64,000 nt of DNA from Manis javanica. Its lineage: Eukaryota > Chordata > Mammalia > Pholidota > Manidae. This document shows positions 10,818 to 21,610 of this stretch, piece after piece. The translations under genes and the position numbers were made by a program. The stretch lies in the NCBI RefSeq assembly GCF_040802235.1, contig NC_133170.1, positions 43,223,501-43,287,500 of the forward strand. Direction: 5' to 3'. Numbering within the stretch: position 1 is the stretch's first letter; the number at the start of each line of letters is the position of its first letter. The notes under the pieces were generated by a model. That model had not been told where the DNA came from and did no database searches. It saw nothing but the letters and a program-made list of their open reading frames with translations.

Positions 10818-11234
10818 CGAAAACCCGGCATCCGAGGACGGAGTGGAACTTCTCACCCTGTGGTGATCCGAGTGGACACCCTTTGGAAGAGTTACACGAG
10901 TGACTGACATTTTGGAGAGTAGTGAGTATGGTCAGGGACAAAGTGAAAGCAACATCAGGTCGTGCGAATGCAAGCAATTGTGGTGTGTGTGTTTAGCCTT
11001 TGTGTTCCTCGTCTTGTTCTGTCTTAGTCTGTATATGTTTCTGCATTTCCTCACGAAAGAATAAGAGCGCTGTGGAAAGTTCGCAGGTAAAGCGACGTAG
11101 ACTAAAGTTCGCGGGAAGCGACAAAAACCAGTTAGCGAGGACTCTCAGGCTGTAAGGAGACTCAATTCAGGGGTATGAGTGCAGGTGCACGCAACCTCAA
11201 CTTAGAATAGAGTCAACCTCCTTTCCTCCGCACT

Positions 11235-13043
11235 ATGGGTTCAGAGGTGTCTAGGATGCGGGCGGAGGAACCACTCCGGGCACTCCTAAGGGCTAATGGA
11301 ACTCCATTAGAGGCTAAAACCATGAGGGCTTTCTTACATACTGTTGAGAAGCATGCGCAGTGGTTTTTGGATGCGGGAAGGATCACTACCCCCTTGTGAG
11401 AAAGACTAGGGAAAGATCTGCGCAAAGCAGATCAAGCGGAACCGCTCCCTGTAGGGACGATTCCTATATGGAGCCTAGTCAGGGGGTGCCTTAAGGAGGA
11501 TAAGCCAAGCTGCAGAGAGGCTATAAGAGACAGGGAGGAAGTCCTGGAAGATGTGCAGGAGGAAAGATCCTCCGCTAGGACCTCAGAGAGGGGGTCCAAG
11601 CGAGGAGGATCTACAGATGAGGAAAAGGAGCTATCAGGGGAGGAATTAGAAAAGCATATAAGGAGACTTAGACTCGCCCAGAGGAAGGAACGCCCTATCC
11701 CCCGCAGTTATCCCTCCCTAACGCAGCTGAGGCAACAGAAAGAGGGAGAGGAGTCGGAGGACACCCCCCTCTCAACAACCCTGAAACCGTCCTTGAAAAT
11801 GGTGGCGTCAGCCCCCACTCTTCCTCTGGCTTCATTTGCAGAACTGCCCCCGTATCATGTACAGCCCTGTCATTGTACGTGTGATTGCAATCAAGGACTA
11901 GAAAGAGGGGGGTGGAGGGAGTGGCTGAGAGAACAAGGAAGTGCTGCTTTCCCTGTATTTGAAGACCCTAATACACAACAGAGGTATCATCAAGCCCTAG
12001 ATTTCAAGGTCATTAAAAGTCTGAAGGAAGCATCCACAACGTATGGCCCCCAGGCAGCTTTCACTGTTTCTTTAGTGGAGTCAGTAGCTTCTCTTAATCT
12101 GACGCCAGATGATTGGGCCAATGTAGCAAGAGCAGCCCTCTCTGGAGGTCAGTACCTGACATTTAAGACAGCCTGGCAAGAATTTCCACAGGACATGGCT
12201 CGGCGTAATACTGCAGCAGGTAATCATCAATGGAACTTAGACATGTTGATGGGCACGGGTCCATATTTGGGTCAACAGAATCAGGTAGGATTCCCCCCAG
12301 CGGTATATATGCAAATAGCCACGGCAGCAGTGAGGGCCTGGAAGATGCTGCAAGGCACAGGTGACCTACAGGGTCAGCTGTCAAAAGTGTTGCAAGGATC
12401 TAATGAGCCATATGCAGACTTTCTAGCCAGACTGATGCAAACAGCCGGTCACATATTTGGTGATGTTGATACTGCTATGCCCCTTGTGAAGCAGCTGGCC
12501 TATGAGCAGGCCAACAAATGGTGTAGGGAGGCCATAAGACCCTGGAAGAACAAAGATCTGAGTACTTGTATTAAGGTTTGTAGGGACATTAATGACAGCA
12601 TGGTGCAAGGACAGGTTATGGCCGCAGCCATAACTCAGGGATTGAGAGATGCTCATGGCAGGTCAACCCCTCCTAGGGCCTGTTTCTACTGCAAACAAAT
12701 GGGTCATTTGAAAAGAGATTGTCCCAAGTTGAAGGAAGCCAATGAACCTGCTAGCAGGCCCAAACCAAGATTATGCCCGAGATGTAGAAAAGGAAATCAC
12801 TGGGCCAGTGAGTGTAGGTCAGTGGTAGATGTGGAAGGCCGACCGCTGCCCCCTCAAGAGCCAAAAAATGGGAGGAGGGGCCCTCCACCTCAGGGCCCAC
12901 AAATGTATGGGCTGGTTCAACAGATACCCAGAATTCACCACCCTTTGACAGATCAGGGAGTTCACCCAGCACCGAGGGATCATGGAGAGCAACAGCAGGA
13001 AGCGCAGGAGTGGACATCTGTGCCGCCACCAGACTCGTATTGA
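11235..13043 (+). pseudogene. gag: Class II retroviral Gag, interrupted
   Basis: Gag is the structural polyprotein (matrix, capsid, nucleocapsid) that assembles retroviral particles. The start is taken at ATG 11235 because it is the first ATG in the frame that runs to 13043, giving about 603 codons. A TGA at 11397-11399 (codon 55) interrupts it, after which the frame is open to the natural stop. The capsid region lies around 11.95-12.65 kb and includes a major-homology-region-like segment (NEPYADFLARLMQ) near 12.40 kb. Two nucleocapsid zinc knuckles of the CX2CX4HX4C type lie at about 12680-12723 and 12774-12815. The end overlaps the dUTPase-protease frame, and a shift site lies at 12863. The N-terminal matrix is short and I see no myristoylation-proof beyond MG at the start. 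Confidence 0.9.
12863..12869 (+). promoter_or_regulatory. Candidate -1 ribosomal frameshift site (gag to pro)
   Basis: A AAA AAT sits in the gag frame (codons CCA AAA AAT), a canonical X XXY YYZ slippery heptamer. The -1 frame is open from here into the dUTPase without a stop. GC-rich palindromic segments (GGGCCC at about 12878 and again near 12893) lie a few bases downstream and could form the stimulatory stem. Confidence 0.75.
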
Positions 13044-13759
13044 CCCCCAAGATGGGAGTTCAAGTTGTAGAGTCAGATTTTAAGGGACCTTTGGCAAAAG
13101 GAGTAGTGGGTCTCTTATTGGGCCGGAGCTCCACTACTAAAGCAGGGTTAATAGTACACCCAGGAGTTATAGATCCAGACTATGAAGGAATAGTTAAAAT
13201 TATGGTCTCCTCCCCACGAGGAAGCATGGCTATGAGCCCAGGAGATCGCATTGCTCAAATTCTTATGCTTCCTAGCAAACATGATTTGTATGCTAATAAA
13301 AATGCTGTTCGAGGACAGCAAGGGTTTGGGTCTTCTGGGGCTCCACTGGCTTGTCTTACATTAGATTTGGGGACCAGGCCCATGCACACCTTAGAGATCA
13401 GAGGTAGGCATTTCTCAGGATTGCTGGACACAGGAGCAGACCGTAGTATCATAAAGGAAGATGAATGGCCAAAGGAATGGCCTTTAAATCGAGCTGCACA
13501 AACCTTAAGAGGACTCGGGATAGCCCAAGCGCCCCTATGTAGTGCTGCTTCACTGTCTTGGATGGACCAAGAAGGGCACAAGGGGATAATTCAACCCTTT
13601 GTGCTAAACATACCCGTGTCCTTCTGGGGAAGAGATGTACTAACCCAAATGAATCTCAAATTGACCACGGAAACTTTCTATAGCGAACAGTCTAACTGCA
13701 TTATGAAAAGACAGGGCTACCCCGGGACAGGTGGACTTGGGAAGAACTTGTCGGGTTGA
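12866..13759 (+). pseudogene. pro: dUTPase-protease (pro) frame with G-patch
   Basis: This frame lies at -1 relative to gag and would be read as a Gag-Pro fusion after ribosomal slippage. The N-terminal half is a retroviral dUTPase, which hydrolyses dUTP to limit uracil in viral DNA. Its motifs appear in order: AGVDICAA, GVIDPDYEGIVKI, GDRIAQILMLP and the C-terminal RGQQGFGSSG. The second half is an aspartic protease with the active-site LLDTGADRS near 13.43 kb, which cleaves the polyproteins. A glycine-rich G-patch (GYPGTGGLGKNLSG) closes the frame, as in betaretroviruses. The frame is open from the slip site to the stop at 13759, so this is the best preserved protein of the provirus. I mark it as a pseudogene because its expression depends on the broken gag. 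Confidence 0.9.
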
Positions 13760-14652
13760 GAAAAGCCCATTCCTTTGTCTAACATTACGCCCAATCGATT
13801 TGGAGGGCCTGGGCTGGGTTTTTCCTCAGGGCCACTGAAGGAGAACAGCAAATAAAGATTCAGTGGCTATCTGAGAATCCTGTGTGGGTTCCTCAGTGGC
13901 CCCTTACTAAAGAGAAGAAGGAAGCAGCCCACACTTTAGTACAGGAGCAGCTTGCTGCCAAGCATATTCAGGCCTCTACCTCTGCCTGGAACACACCTAT
14001 TTTTGTGATAAGAAAGAAAACAGGGAAGTGGAGGCTTTTACATGACCTTAGAGCTGTAAATAAGCAGATGGTGCTTATGGGCTCAATACAACTGGGTTTG
14101 CCACTGCCCATGGCCCTGCCTAAGGATTGGAAAACAATAGTTGTGGATATCAAAGACTGTTTCTTTTCTATCCCCCTTCACCCTGAAGATTGTGCCAAAT
14201 TTGCCTTTACCATACCTGCCATTAACCATGACCGCCCAGATGAGCATTATGAATGGAGAGTATTACCGCAGGGAATGGCCAATAGCCCCACTATGTGTCA
14301 ACTATATGTGAGTAAGGCTTTGTCAGTTGTCAGAGGAAAGTTTCCTAACATGATCATCTATCATTATATGGATGACATTCTTTTGTGTCATGAGAGCAGC
14401 AGGGAGCTAGAGCAAGGTCTCTGTTTCTTGCAGTCGCACTTCCAAAAATGGGGCCTGGCTATAGCCCCAGAAAAAATCCAGAAGACTAGTGCCAAGAGTT
14501 ATTTAGGAATGAGATTAGAAAGCACCCTGGCCAGACCCTTGAAAATAGTTATAAGGACAGATCACCTAAAAAATCTTAATGATTTCCAGAAACTGCTTGG
14601 TGATATGAATTGCGTGCGACCCTACCTAAAGCTTACTGATAAAGAGCTCTGA
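13741..14652 (+). pseudogene. pol: Reverse transcriptase part of pol
   Basis: RT copies the viral RNA into DNA. The frame is -1 relative to the dUTPase-protease frame, as in betaretroviruses with two shifts. A TAA at 13780-13782 breaks the start, then the frame is open to a TGA at 14650-14652. The conserved RT blocks appear in order: the WNTPIFVIRKKTGKWRLLHD finger segment, VVDIKDCFFSIPL with the first catalytic aspartate, LPQGMANSPT, and the catalytic YMDD box in YHYMDDILL at about 14.36 kb. The catalytic residues are intact despite the flanking stops. I could not find a convincing second slippery heptamer at the pro-pol overlap. Confidence 0.9.
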
Positions 14653-15441
14653 CCTCTCTATGCTATACTGAGAGGTGACCCAGATCTAACATCACCCCGC
14701 TCACTCACTGATCAGGCAAGAAGGGCATTGGAACTCGTCCAATCCCATTTAGAACTTGCTCAAGTGGATAGAATAAATTATCAGAAACCTCTTTCCTTTA
14801 TTATGCTTCCCAGCAATCATAGCCCCACAGGCGTGCTCTGGCAAGAGGGACCCCTTCTGTGGGTGTATTTAGCTCATTCACCAGGAAAGATGTTGATTTG
14901 GTACCCACAGTCTATAGCGGACTTAATCCTCAAGGGAATCAAGGTGGCAGTCAAAACCTTTGGAAGAGTGCCCTCTATTATCATAACTCCATACTCAGAG
15001 ACACAGTTAGAGTGCCTTGCCTCTTGTTGTGACACATGGGCCATTGTACACACCATCTCTCAAGCCTCCTTTGACAATCATTACCCAAAGCATCCGTGGC
15101 TACAATTTTGCTTGTCTAACCCAGTTGTTTTCCCGAGAAACACCAGACATAAACCCATACCTAAAGTAAGAGTACTGTTCACTGATGGTTCTAAAACTGG
15201 CATTGGGGCCATAGTCACTGATGATGGCTCGTGGACCTTCAAGTTCACGACTATCTCAGCCCAACAGACAGAACTATTGGCAGTGATGCGAGCATTTGAG
15301 CTCTTTCCAAAGGAACCCTTTAACCTTCTATCAGACAGCCAGTATGTAGTGAATGCCGTCTCTGCAATAGAGTGCACAGGTCACATTAACCCCTCCTCAT
15401 CCGTCTTAAATGTTCTTAGATGCCTACAGCAGATAATTTGA
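14653..15441 (+). pseudogene. pol: RT connection and RNase H part of pol
   Basis: It continues in the same frame as the RT after a stop at 14650 and ends at another TGA (15439-15441). RNase H removes the RNA strand of the RNA-DNA hybrid. Its catalytic residues are visible: aspartate in FTDGSK (codon 15184-15186), glutamate in QQTELLAVM and aspartate in LLSDSQYVV. The segment before it (14.65-15.15 kb) matches the RT thumb and connection in position and length. The domain's C-terminal part (IRAHTSLPGPLAEGNHRAD) continues past the stop in the same frame, so the TGA falls within the RNase H domain and would truncate it. Confidence 0.88.
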
Positions 15442-16089
15442 GACCGTTCAGACCCTTTTTTCATTGGACATATAAGAGCTCATACCTCCCTTCCGGGGCC
15501 CCTCGCCGAGGGAAACCATCGCGCAGATTCCCTGACTAGGGAATCTACTATGTTTGTGGTAATAGACCCTGTGGAACAGGCCAATCTACTTCACAAGAAA
15601 TTTCACGCTAATGCCACCAACCTCCGCCTGAAGTTCCAGATTACTAGAGAACAGGCGAGAGCCATAGTGGTCAGCTGCAAGTGGTGTGTATCGCTTCTTC
15701 CCCCTACCCCCATAGGGGTTAACCCAAAAGGATTGCTTCCCAACCACATTTGGCAAATGGATGTCACTCACATCCCCGAATTTGGCAGGATGAAATATGT
15801 TCATGTGTCTGTGGACACCTGCTCAGGTGTTATCTTTGCATCCTGCCACATGGGGGAGAAATCTCGGGATGTCATTTCCCATTGTTTGCAAGCATTTTCG
15901 GCCTGGGGAAAGCCCAAGCATCTGAAAACGGACAATGGGCCAGCATATTCATCCAAACCATTCCTTACCTTTGTCAAAACTCTAGACATCAAACATACTA
16001 CCGGCATTCCCTACAACCCTCAGGGTCAGGGTATAGTGGAACGTACCCACCCCTCAAGAATGCCTTATATAAACAAAAAGGGGGAATAG
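15442..16089 (+). pseudogene. pol: Integrase N-terminal and catalytic core, frame ends early
   Basis: Integrase joins proviral DNA to the host chromosome. The zinc-binding HHCC region is seen as HKKFHAN followed by CKWC at about 15.59-15.69 kb. The DDE core follows, with aspartates in WQMDVTH and KTDNGPAY and glutamate in VERTH. Right after that glutamate, near 16044-16052, the frame changes, and this frame stops at 16089. The downstream integrase sequence is found in a different frame in the next entry. All three catalytic residues are present, but the protein cannot be made in full. Confidence 0.9.
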
Positions 16090-16562
16090 GAGAAGACTTT
16101 AGATCCCCCAGAGACAAATTAAACATCATATTATTCATTTTAAACTTTTTAACACTGGACAAAAATGGCCGCAGTGCAGCAGAGCGGCACGGTCAACAAT
16201 CCAATCCAAAACACATGCCTAAAGTTTTGTGGAAGGATGTGTTGGAAGGAACATGGAAAGGCCCGGACCCAGTGATAATCTGGACCCGAGGCTCGGTTTG
16301 TGTTTTTCCACAGGACCAGCAGAACCCCATTTGGGTGCCTGAATGTCTGATACGCAGAGTGGAAAACCCCGGAGTGGAGGTACAAGATGATCGCACTGCT
16401 TCTGCTCCTGCCGTGGATCCTACAGCAGGCGATGGCGGAGCCGAGCTGCAGCTGCAGCCACCGCCGCGCTATCACCATTCCTACGGCAGAGACGCTGAAT
16501 GGTCTGTCCCAGGCCGCTGCCTCAGCAATGACAACGCAGAACGTCATCAACGGACATTTTAA
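16047..16562 (+). pseudogene. pol: Integrase C-terminal region in shifted frame
   Basis: This frame holds the rest of the core (LKNALYKQKGG) and the C-terminal DNA-binding domain with WKGPDPVIIWTRGSVCVFP and WVPECLIRRV, the usual betaretroviral ending. It is displaced from the N-terminal integrase frame by a small deletion near 16044-16052. From 16387 it overlaps the start of env in another frame, as is normal for this class. The tail after RRV (rich in P, A and G) lacks a known domain. Confidence 0.85.
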
Positions 16563-16987
16563 GAATGGGATGACCTTGGTCAACCAACGCATGAACCTTC
16601 TTCAAGAACAATTGGACCTCTTGGGGGAGGTTTTGTCTGTGGGCTGCGTCCATTCTTATACGGGGGTGTATTACTGGTATTCCTTTTCATAATTATTCTA
16701 AAGCTGCCAACTTGTCCAGACAGTTAGGCAAGATGTTAACCACAAATTCGTCCAGTGAGCTTGACGAGCTCACCACTCAGCTACGGTTAGAAATTTTGAA
16801 TGTTAGCTCCAAGAAGGTAGAGATGCTCTCCGTAGCTCAAATAGCTGAAGCTGTGTTAAACGCCACCAAAGCCTGGTCAGGTGTAGGTGTCCTAGGAATA
16901 TTGCTAATTGTGGGCCTCCTCCTGCTTGGGAGGAAAGTCTGTTCCATACAAAAACAGCAACGGGGAGAATGGAAGGTCCTGTTGTAG
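16387..16987 (+). pseudogene. env: Short env remnant: signal peptide plus transmembrane subunit, no surface subunit
   Basis: Env normally has a signal peptide, a receptor-binding surface subunit (SU) and a membrane-anchored fusion subunit (TM), about 600 codons or more. Here only about 200 codons lie between the pol end and the 3' LTR. The first part begins with a hydrophobic leader (MIALLLLLPWILQQ). It passes after a short linker into a TM ectodomain helix (LVNQRMNLLQEQLDLLGEV) and the conserved GC that opens the disulphide loop. A run of five G at 16662-16666 marks a frame change. The second part (frame of 16712-16987) carries the membrane-proximal helix, a transmembrane segment (GVLGILLIVGLLLLG) and a short basic tail. 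SU is missing outright. No furin-type cleavage site is seen. Confidence 0.78.
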
Positions 16988-17202
16988 GCCATGGCAGGGC
17001 TAGAGGAAGGCATCTCCCCTAGAGTATGGCTTAATACGCTGGATCAGTAGTCAAGGACGGGTAAGATTGGGAGCTGCGCATATCAACCTAAGACAGGGCG
17101 CAGACCTAAGTTGTCTGTTGCATGAGGACAGGTAAGAATGCCGCAGACTCCGGACGACCTAATACAGGCATGATCCCGACAGCCATTTGGTTATAAAACA
17201 AT

Positions 17203-17213
17203 AAACGGGGAGA
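17203..17213 (+). promoter_or_regulatory. Polypurine tract
   Basis: AAACGGGGAGA directly abuts the 3' LTR start at 17214. It would prime plus-strand DNA synthesis. One C interrupts the purine run. Confidence 0.8.
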
Positions 17214-17603
17214 TGTGGGGGCCCAGCCTACGGCCGAGGCTGAGCCCCACTCTAGCTGGACAATGCCCTAAAGATGGCGCCTGCTTCCTAGACACCACCC
17301 TTCCTGGCCCTACAGCTCGGCGCATAAGGAAGCCTCCATGATTGGCTTGTCCCCATTTCCGTGCTCGTGCTCATAGCATGCTTTTCACATGTTTCCAATA
17401 AGACTGAACCTAGCGCGTGATCAGTCAGCTGATTGGTTGGGATATGCTATATAAGCTGCTGCCCTGGAGGAAGTGTGGTGGTTGCTGTCTTTGCTTTTGC
17501 CTTTCGCTAGATGGATGCTCGGACGCCCATAATAAAGATTCCTAATGAACCAGGCCTTCAGTGATCATTCTCCTGCCGTCACCCTAGGTGGCGGGACGTG
17601 ATA
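17214..17603 (+). repeat. 3' LTR of class II provirus
   Basis: 390 bp, about 96% identical to the 5' LTR, with TATA at 17448-17454 and AATAAA at 17531-17536. It differs by a 2-bp AT insertion near 17388 and by loss of several CpGs kept in the 5' copy. It is followed by the CTTTTG duplication (17604-17609). Confidence 0.95.
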
Positions 17604-17609
17604 CTTTTG

Positions 17610-18730
17610 AATCCCTCACTTTCTTCTCTGACTGCAACAGGGCAAAAAGCATCCATGAGCCTCCTTGCAACATTTTCCTCTTTCAAAATAATTGCTTGGA
17701 ATATCACCAGAGTAAATTCAGAAGGTTTTTGTTAAAGTGTTATTTCTTACTTCCAATATGAGTTATTCACAGAATGATAGAAGCCCAGCTCCCCATAAAA
17801 GATGATTATGTGATAAAAAGACATTATTTGACTATAAAATTTTGAAGTTGCTGAGTGAGTTGCAAAAGAATGCCAAAAGAATCCTTTGAAGGGAAATGTC
17901 TTTCCCATCTTTTCCTGAAATTTCTGGTTTTCACTTTGGAAGGAAGATGCAAGTGTCTCAGCTTCACAGCATGAGGGACTTTACCTTGCAGGCAAGAACT
18001 CTAGCTATCAGAGTCCCGGGATAGTAGCACTAATCAAAAGGCCTCTTGTTAGGGGACATAAGCATCACATGCAATATAAGAGTACCAGTTTCTTGTGCAG
18101 CCAGCTGACAACCATACTAACCTCCTTATGGAATAAGAGGCCATCCGAGGTTTTTCAGAGGTCTGCTTATCTCTAAAAATCAAACCCAAGTCACTTCTTA
18201 TAATGGGAGTGTTCCAGCAGCTTGCAGCTTTGTTTTTAATGGCTTTCAAATCTCACAGAAGAATATTCTGAGGTGGGAGAATTATCGCAGAAAGAACCAC
18301 AGGCCGGGAAACTGGGACCCTGTAGAGATGGTGACTCCATTGGATAGCTAGTCTCCAAAGATATTCCCCAGCAATCTCTTATCCACTTTTTGCATATATG
18401 CTTATACCACTATCTGGTGAATCTGTGCTGGATTTTTTCTGTTGCTGTGACCCATTGAATAATGAGAAGGTAGTGTTTTGGCATGAATCAGACCTCTTAC
18501 TCCCTCAAGGAGCCTTAGGCCTCCATGGAAGTAATCTAGTGCACCCTGCTGGGGAGGAGGGTGAAACACTAAGTGGATTACATGCAGGATCACCAATGTG
18601 CAAAATACCCACTGCTTATCAGCACTGGGACTCACCAACTTATTGAACTTTCCTGAACCTGAATTTCTGAATTTGTAAAAAGGAAGGTAACTCCAGTTTC
18701 ATCTGTTGTGAAAATCAAATGAAGTCATTC
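17610..18730. other. Unassigned non-coding stretch
   Basis: No gene or named repeat. Frames of 66-82 codons on both strands have no domain. Confidence 0.5.
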
Positions 18731-18734
18731 TCTC

Positions 18735-18840
18735 TTCTTTGTGTTGTTGAGCACCTATTACATGTCAGGTACCGAGGACACAACAATGAATGAATTATGA
18801 GCTCTGCCTTACAAGAGACCACATTCTAGAAGGCTCATGT
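18735..18840 (-). repeat. L2 fragment, reverse
   Basis: 'gagcacctattacatgtcag' followed by an 'aatgaatgaattatgagctc' segment and 'cacattctag' is the reverse complement of the L2 3' end. Confidence 0.65.
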
Positions 18841-19194
18841 AAAATCCCTGAGCTTAGCCCAGAAGCACACTTTGGAGAAAAGTTAATAATAATAATATGA
18901 TCTAGAATTGTGCAGGGCACTGAGGGGACTGTAAGACAAATTCATCTTTAAGAAAAAATTTTAATTTAATTAAAAATGTAGAGCTAACACATAAAATAAT
19001 ACCTTAAGAACACTGACTACATATGCTAGATTATGCTCTAAATCCACTAGTGCCCGCTGGAAGGTAAGTCTTCCGATGCACGATGGAGGGAGGAGTAAGC
19101 CAAGTTTCCGTAAGACCAGTAGGTTTGCAGAGGCAGTGATATGGGAAGCTGATATTCCTGGATGGGAAACAAATGAAGGAAAATGATGGCTAGA
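18841..19194. other. Unassigned non-coding stretch
   Basis: AT-rich sequence in which nothing is recognisable. Confidence 0.5.
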
Positions 19195-19420
19195 GCAGTA
19201 CTGTCAATAGAACTTTCAGCCACAATGGAAGGGATGAATATACGTGCTGTTCAGCACGTTAGCCCCAGCCCTGTGTTGGTATGGCACCCTTGACATGTGA
19301 CCAGAGCATGTGTGAAGAAATGAAATTTTAATTTATTGAATTCTAATCAATTCACATTTATTTAAATAGCCACTTGAAGCTGGTGGCTACTACATTGCAT
19401 GGCCTACACCCAAAGGGCTT
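19195..19420. repeat. Old hAT-like DNA transposon fossil (MER group)
   Basis: The left end 'agcagtactgtcaatagaac' and the right end 'atagccacttgaagctggtg' followed by 'gctactacattgcat' match the two terminal regions of a common non-autonomous mammalian DNA transposon. The family is not assigned. Confidence 0.5.
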
Positions 19421-21479
19421 GGAGAAGAGCAGCCGTGGGTTTTTTTTCTATTACTTTGAGTGATGTCATTAGGCTCAGCTGATATAATAAGATTATTTGC
19501 CTGACACTCCTTCAGTCCAACTATCCACTCCAAAGGGTAAAGCAGATCGTGAAAACTAATCTGTCCCTGAAATGTAATTCCAGGGCAACTTCGTAAGTTG
19601 CCAAAGTTTTATTCTATTCACACATCCTCACTTTGGGTTCATCTAAACCAATGGCTTCTCCCTTCAAAGTAGTTTAAAGAGAAGAATGGGACTATTAAAA
19701 GAAAAAAATAGGCCAGCAATGAAGAAAATGACCAGGGCTGCATTTAACAGAAAGCCTTCGGTATGTATCAGTTTCCTTGGTTACAGGCAATAGTGGAAAG
19801 GGGGAGGGGCAAAAACATTTGATGTACAAATAGCTATAACAAGAGTCCAGACCAGAAAAAGGATTCGAAGCTCAGAGTAATAGCGAGGCCACTAGCAAAG
19901 CAGAGTGCAAAAACGAGGCAATTATCCTGATGGACCAAGGCAAGATGAAATCTTTCACCTGGAAACAGCCAGGTAATTCCCAGTTAAAGGATTTTGTTCA
20001 GTCATTGCTTTCTGTTGAGTTGCGCTGATAATGGCGAGGGGCCATTTTCTCAATGTACCCTTCAGCATAGCTACAGATGAGAAAAGTGCAGGGGGTCCTA
20101 TTAATAACTAGATAGTCTGCCTGTGATGAATACGACGGAAACCTCATCCCTTGAGGAACTATATCAAGGCCAACTAGGCAAATGAGGAAAGAACAGTGGA
20201 CACCCGAACCCAGACGCCCTGAGGAATATAAGATGAGACAGGCGTTTTGTTTTGTTTGTTTCGAGAGTCTTCCAACGATGCTTCGGCGGTCAACGCTGGG
20301 TAAGACGGCATGCGCTGGGAGGGAGGAAGCTGTGATTCCAGAAGCAGCAGCTCTGGCAGCAGGCACTGGCAGACCATTCTGTCCTGACTTGTCCTGTTGC
20401 TCTCACAGTAGGCCTAAGAGAAAGCCTCATTAGAGAACATGCATACGGATACCCTGGTGCAGGGAAACGTCCCTGGGGGAAAAGTGCATTCATTAGATGA
20501 GATGACGAGGCGGGAAAATAAACCAAATAGGAGAGAAACTCCAGAATCAGTTTGGATCTGTTTTCTTGGATTCTAAATCCCTGTCTGCCAAGACCTTGCA
20601 GATCTGGAAAATCAGAGTAGATGCTTCTTTGGAGGGAAAGCTCTCAAGTCATGAACGGCCCCAGCGCGGGACACGCAGTGGAGGCATGCTTTGCCGGCCA
20701 TTGGTGAGAGGCTGACGCAGTGCGGCCAGGCTCTCTGAGCATCCCCCTCCCTGTTCAGCACACTGTGCAGGAGCGGCCAGGCTTCCAGAAATAGACTCCT
20801 CCAGTCCTCTCTTTCTATTTCCAAAGCTGAACCTGAACTTTCAGGGGGCTTGACTTGGCTTTTATTTTTCACTCTTCTTTTCATAGATGATTGAATTCCC
20901 TGGTGTTGCTTACAGATCAGATGTTATTTTGGGCACAACTCAAAGAAAGCCATCCATATACATTGAGAAGCAGTGGGTGGCAGAAAAGTTCAGCTTCATT
21001 TCTGATTAAGCCAAGAGACCCATCAGGGGGTGGAGGAAGACAGGAGAAAGGCCAACAGCTCCAAGGTCTTTGAAATGCACAGGTATTTGACTACATAGCA
21101 TGCTGCTGGCTGATGTGCAAAGTCGACTAGGTCTTATAGAGGTATTTTTCACTTTTTAAAAAATACCAGAGCTGTTGTCACATTTACTACCATCACAAAC
21201 AACGTTTTTAATTATTACACCTTGAAATTAAAATATTGAACAATAGAAGCTGTAACGTCACAATGGAAAAGTATCACTTCAAGAATTTTTGTGGTTAAAA
21301 CCTGGGTTAACCTTCTCCCCAAAGCTTAACAACTCTCTCCCCCCAGCTCACAATTCATCCTCAGAACCACTTCCCTCCCTCGCTCCCCCTGACAGCCTCC
21401 TCCCCTCAACCTCCCTCTCACCTACCAGGAGGTTAGTTGCTGAACCCGAGATCCCAGATCCCGTCTGTGCCAAACCATT
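19421..21479. other. Unassigned non-coding stretch
   Basis: Includes a moderately GC-rich part (20.2-20.9 kb) where several short frames overlap on both strands. None has a domain or start context that supports a gene. Confidence 0.5.
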
Positions 21480-21610
21480 TGCCTAATTGTCTCATTTGAT
21501 TTTCATAATCACACGTTGAGGGAAAACTGAGGGTCAGGCAGATAAATAACTTGCCCAAGAATAGACAGACCACAATCAGATCCGATTACAAGGTTTACAT
21601 CAAAAGCTTT
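21480..21610 (-). repeat. MIR fragment, reverse
   Basis: The MIR core motif order is seen in reverse ('aactgagggtcaggcagata', then 'aataacttgcccaagaatag'). Confidence 0.6.

Larger units (their letters stand above)
10404..17609 (+). mobile_element. Class II (IAP/betaretrovirus-like) provirus, two LTRs, defective
   Basis: A complete proviral layout in order: LTR (10410-10797), tRNA-Phe primer binding site (10800-10817), leader, gag, dUTPase-protease, RT-RNase H-integrase, short env remnant, polypurine tract and LTR (17214-17603), between matching 6-bp duplications. The dUTPase fused ahead of the protease, the G-patch after it, the two Gag zinc knuckles and the YMDD polymerase box place it in class II. 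The tRNA-Phe primer is typical of intracisternal A-particle elements and unlike the tRNA-Lys of MMTV-type and HERV-K elements. It is defective: stops lie in gag and pol, frames change in the integrase and env, and env lacks a surface subunit. The internal part is about 6.4 kb. Confidence 0.93.
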
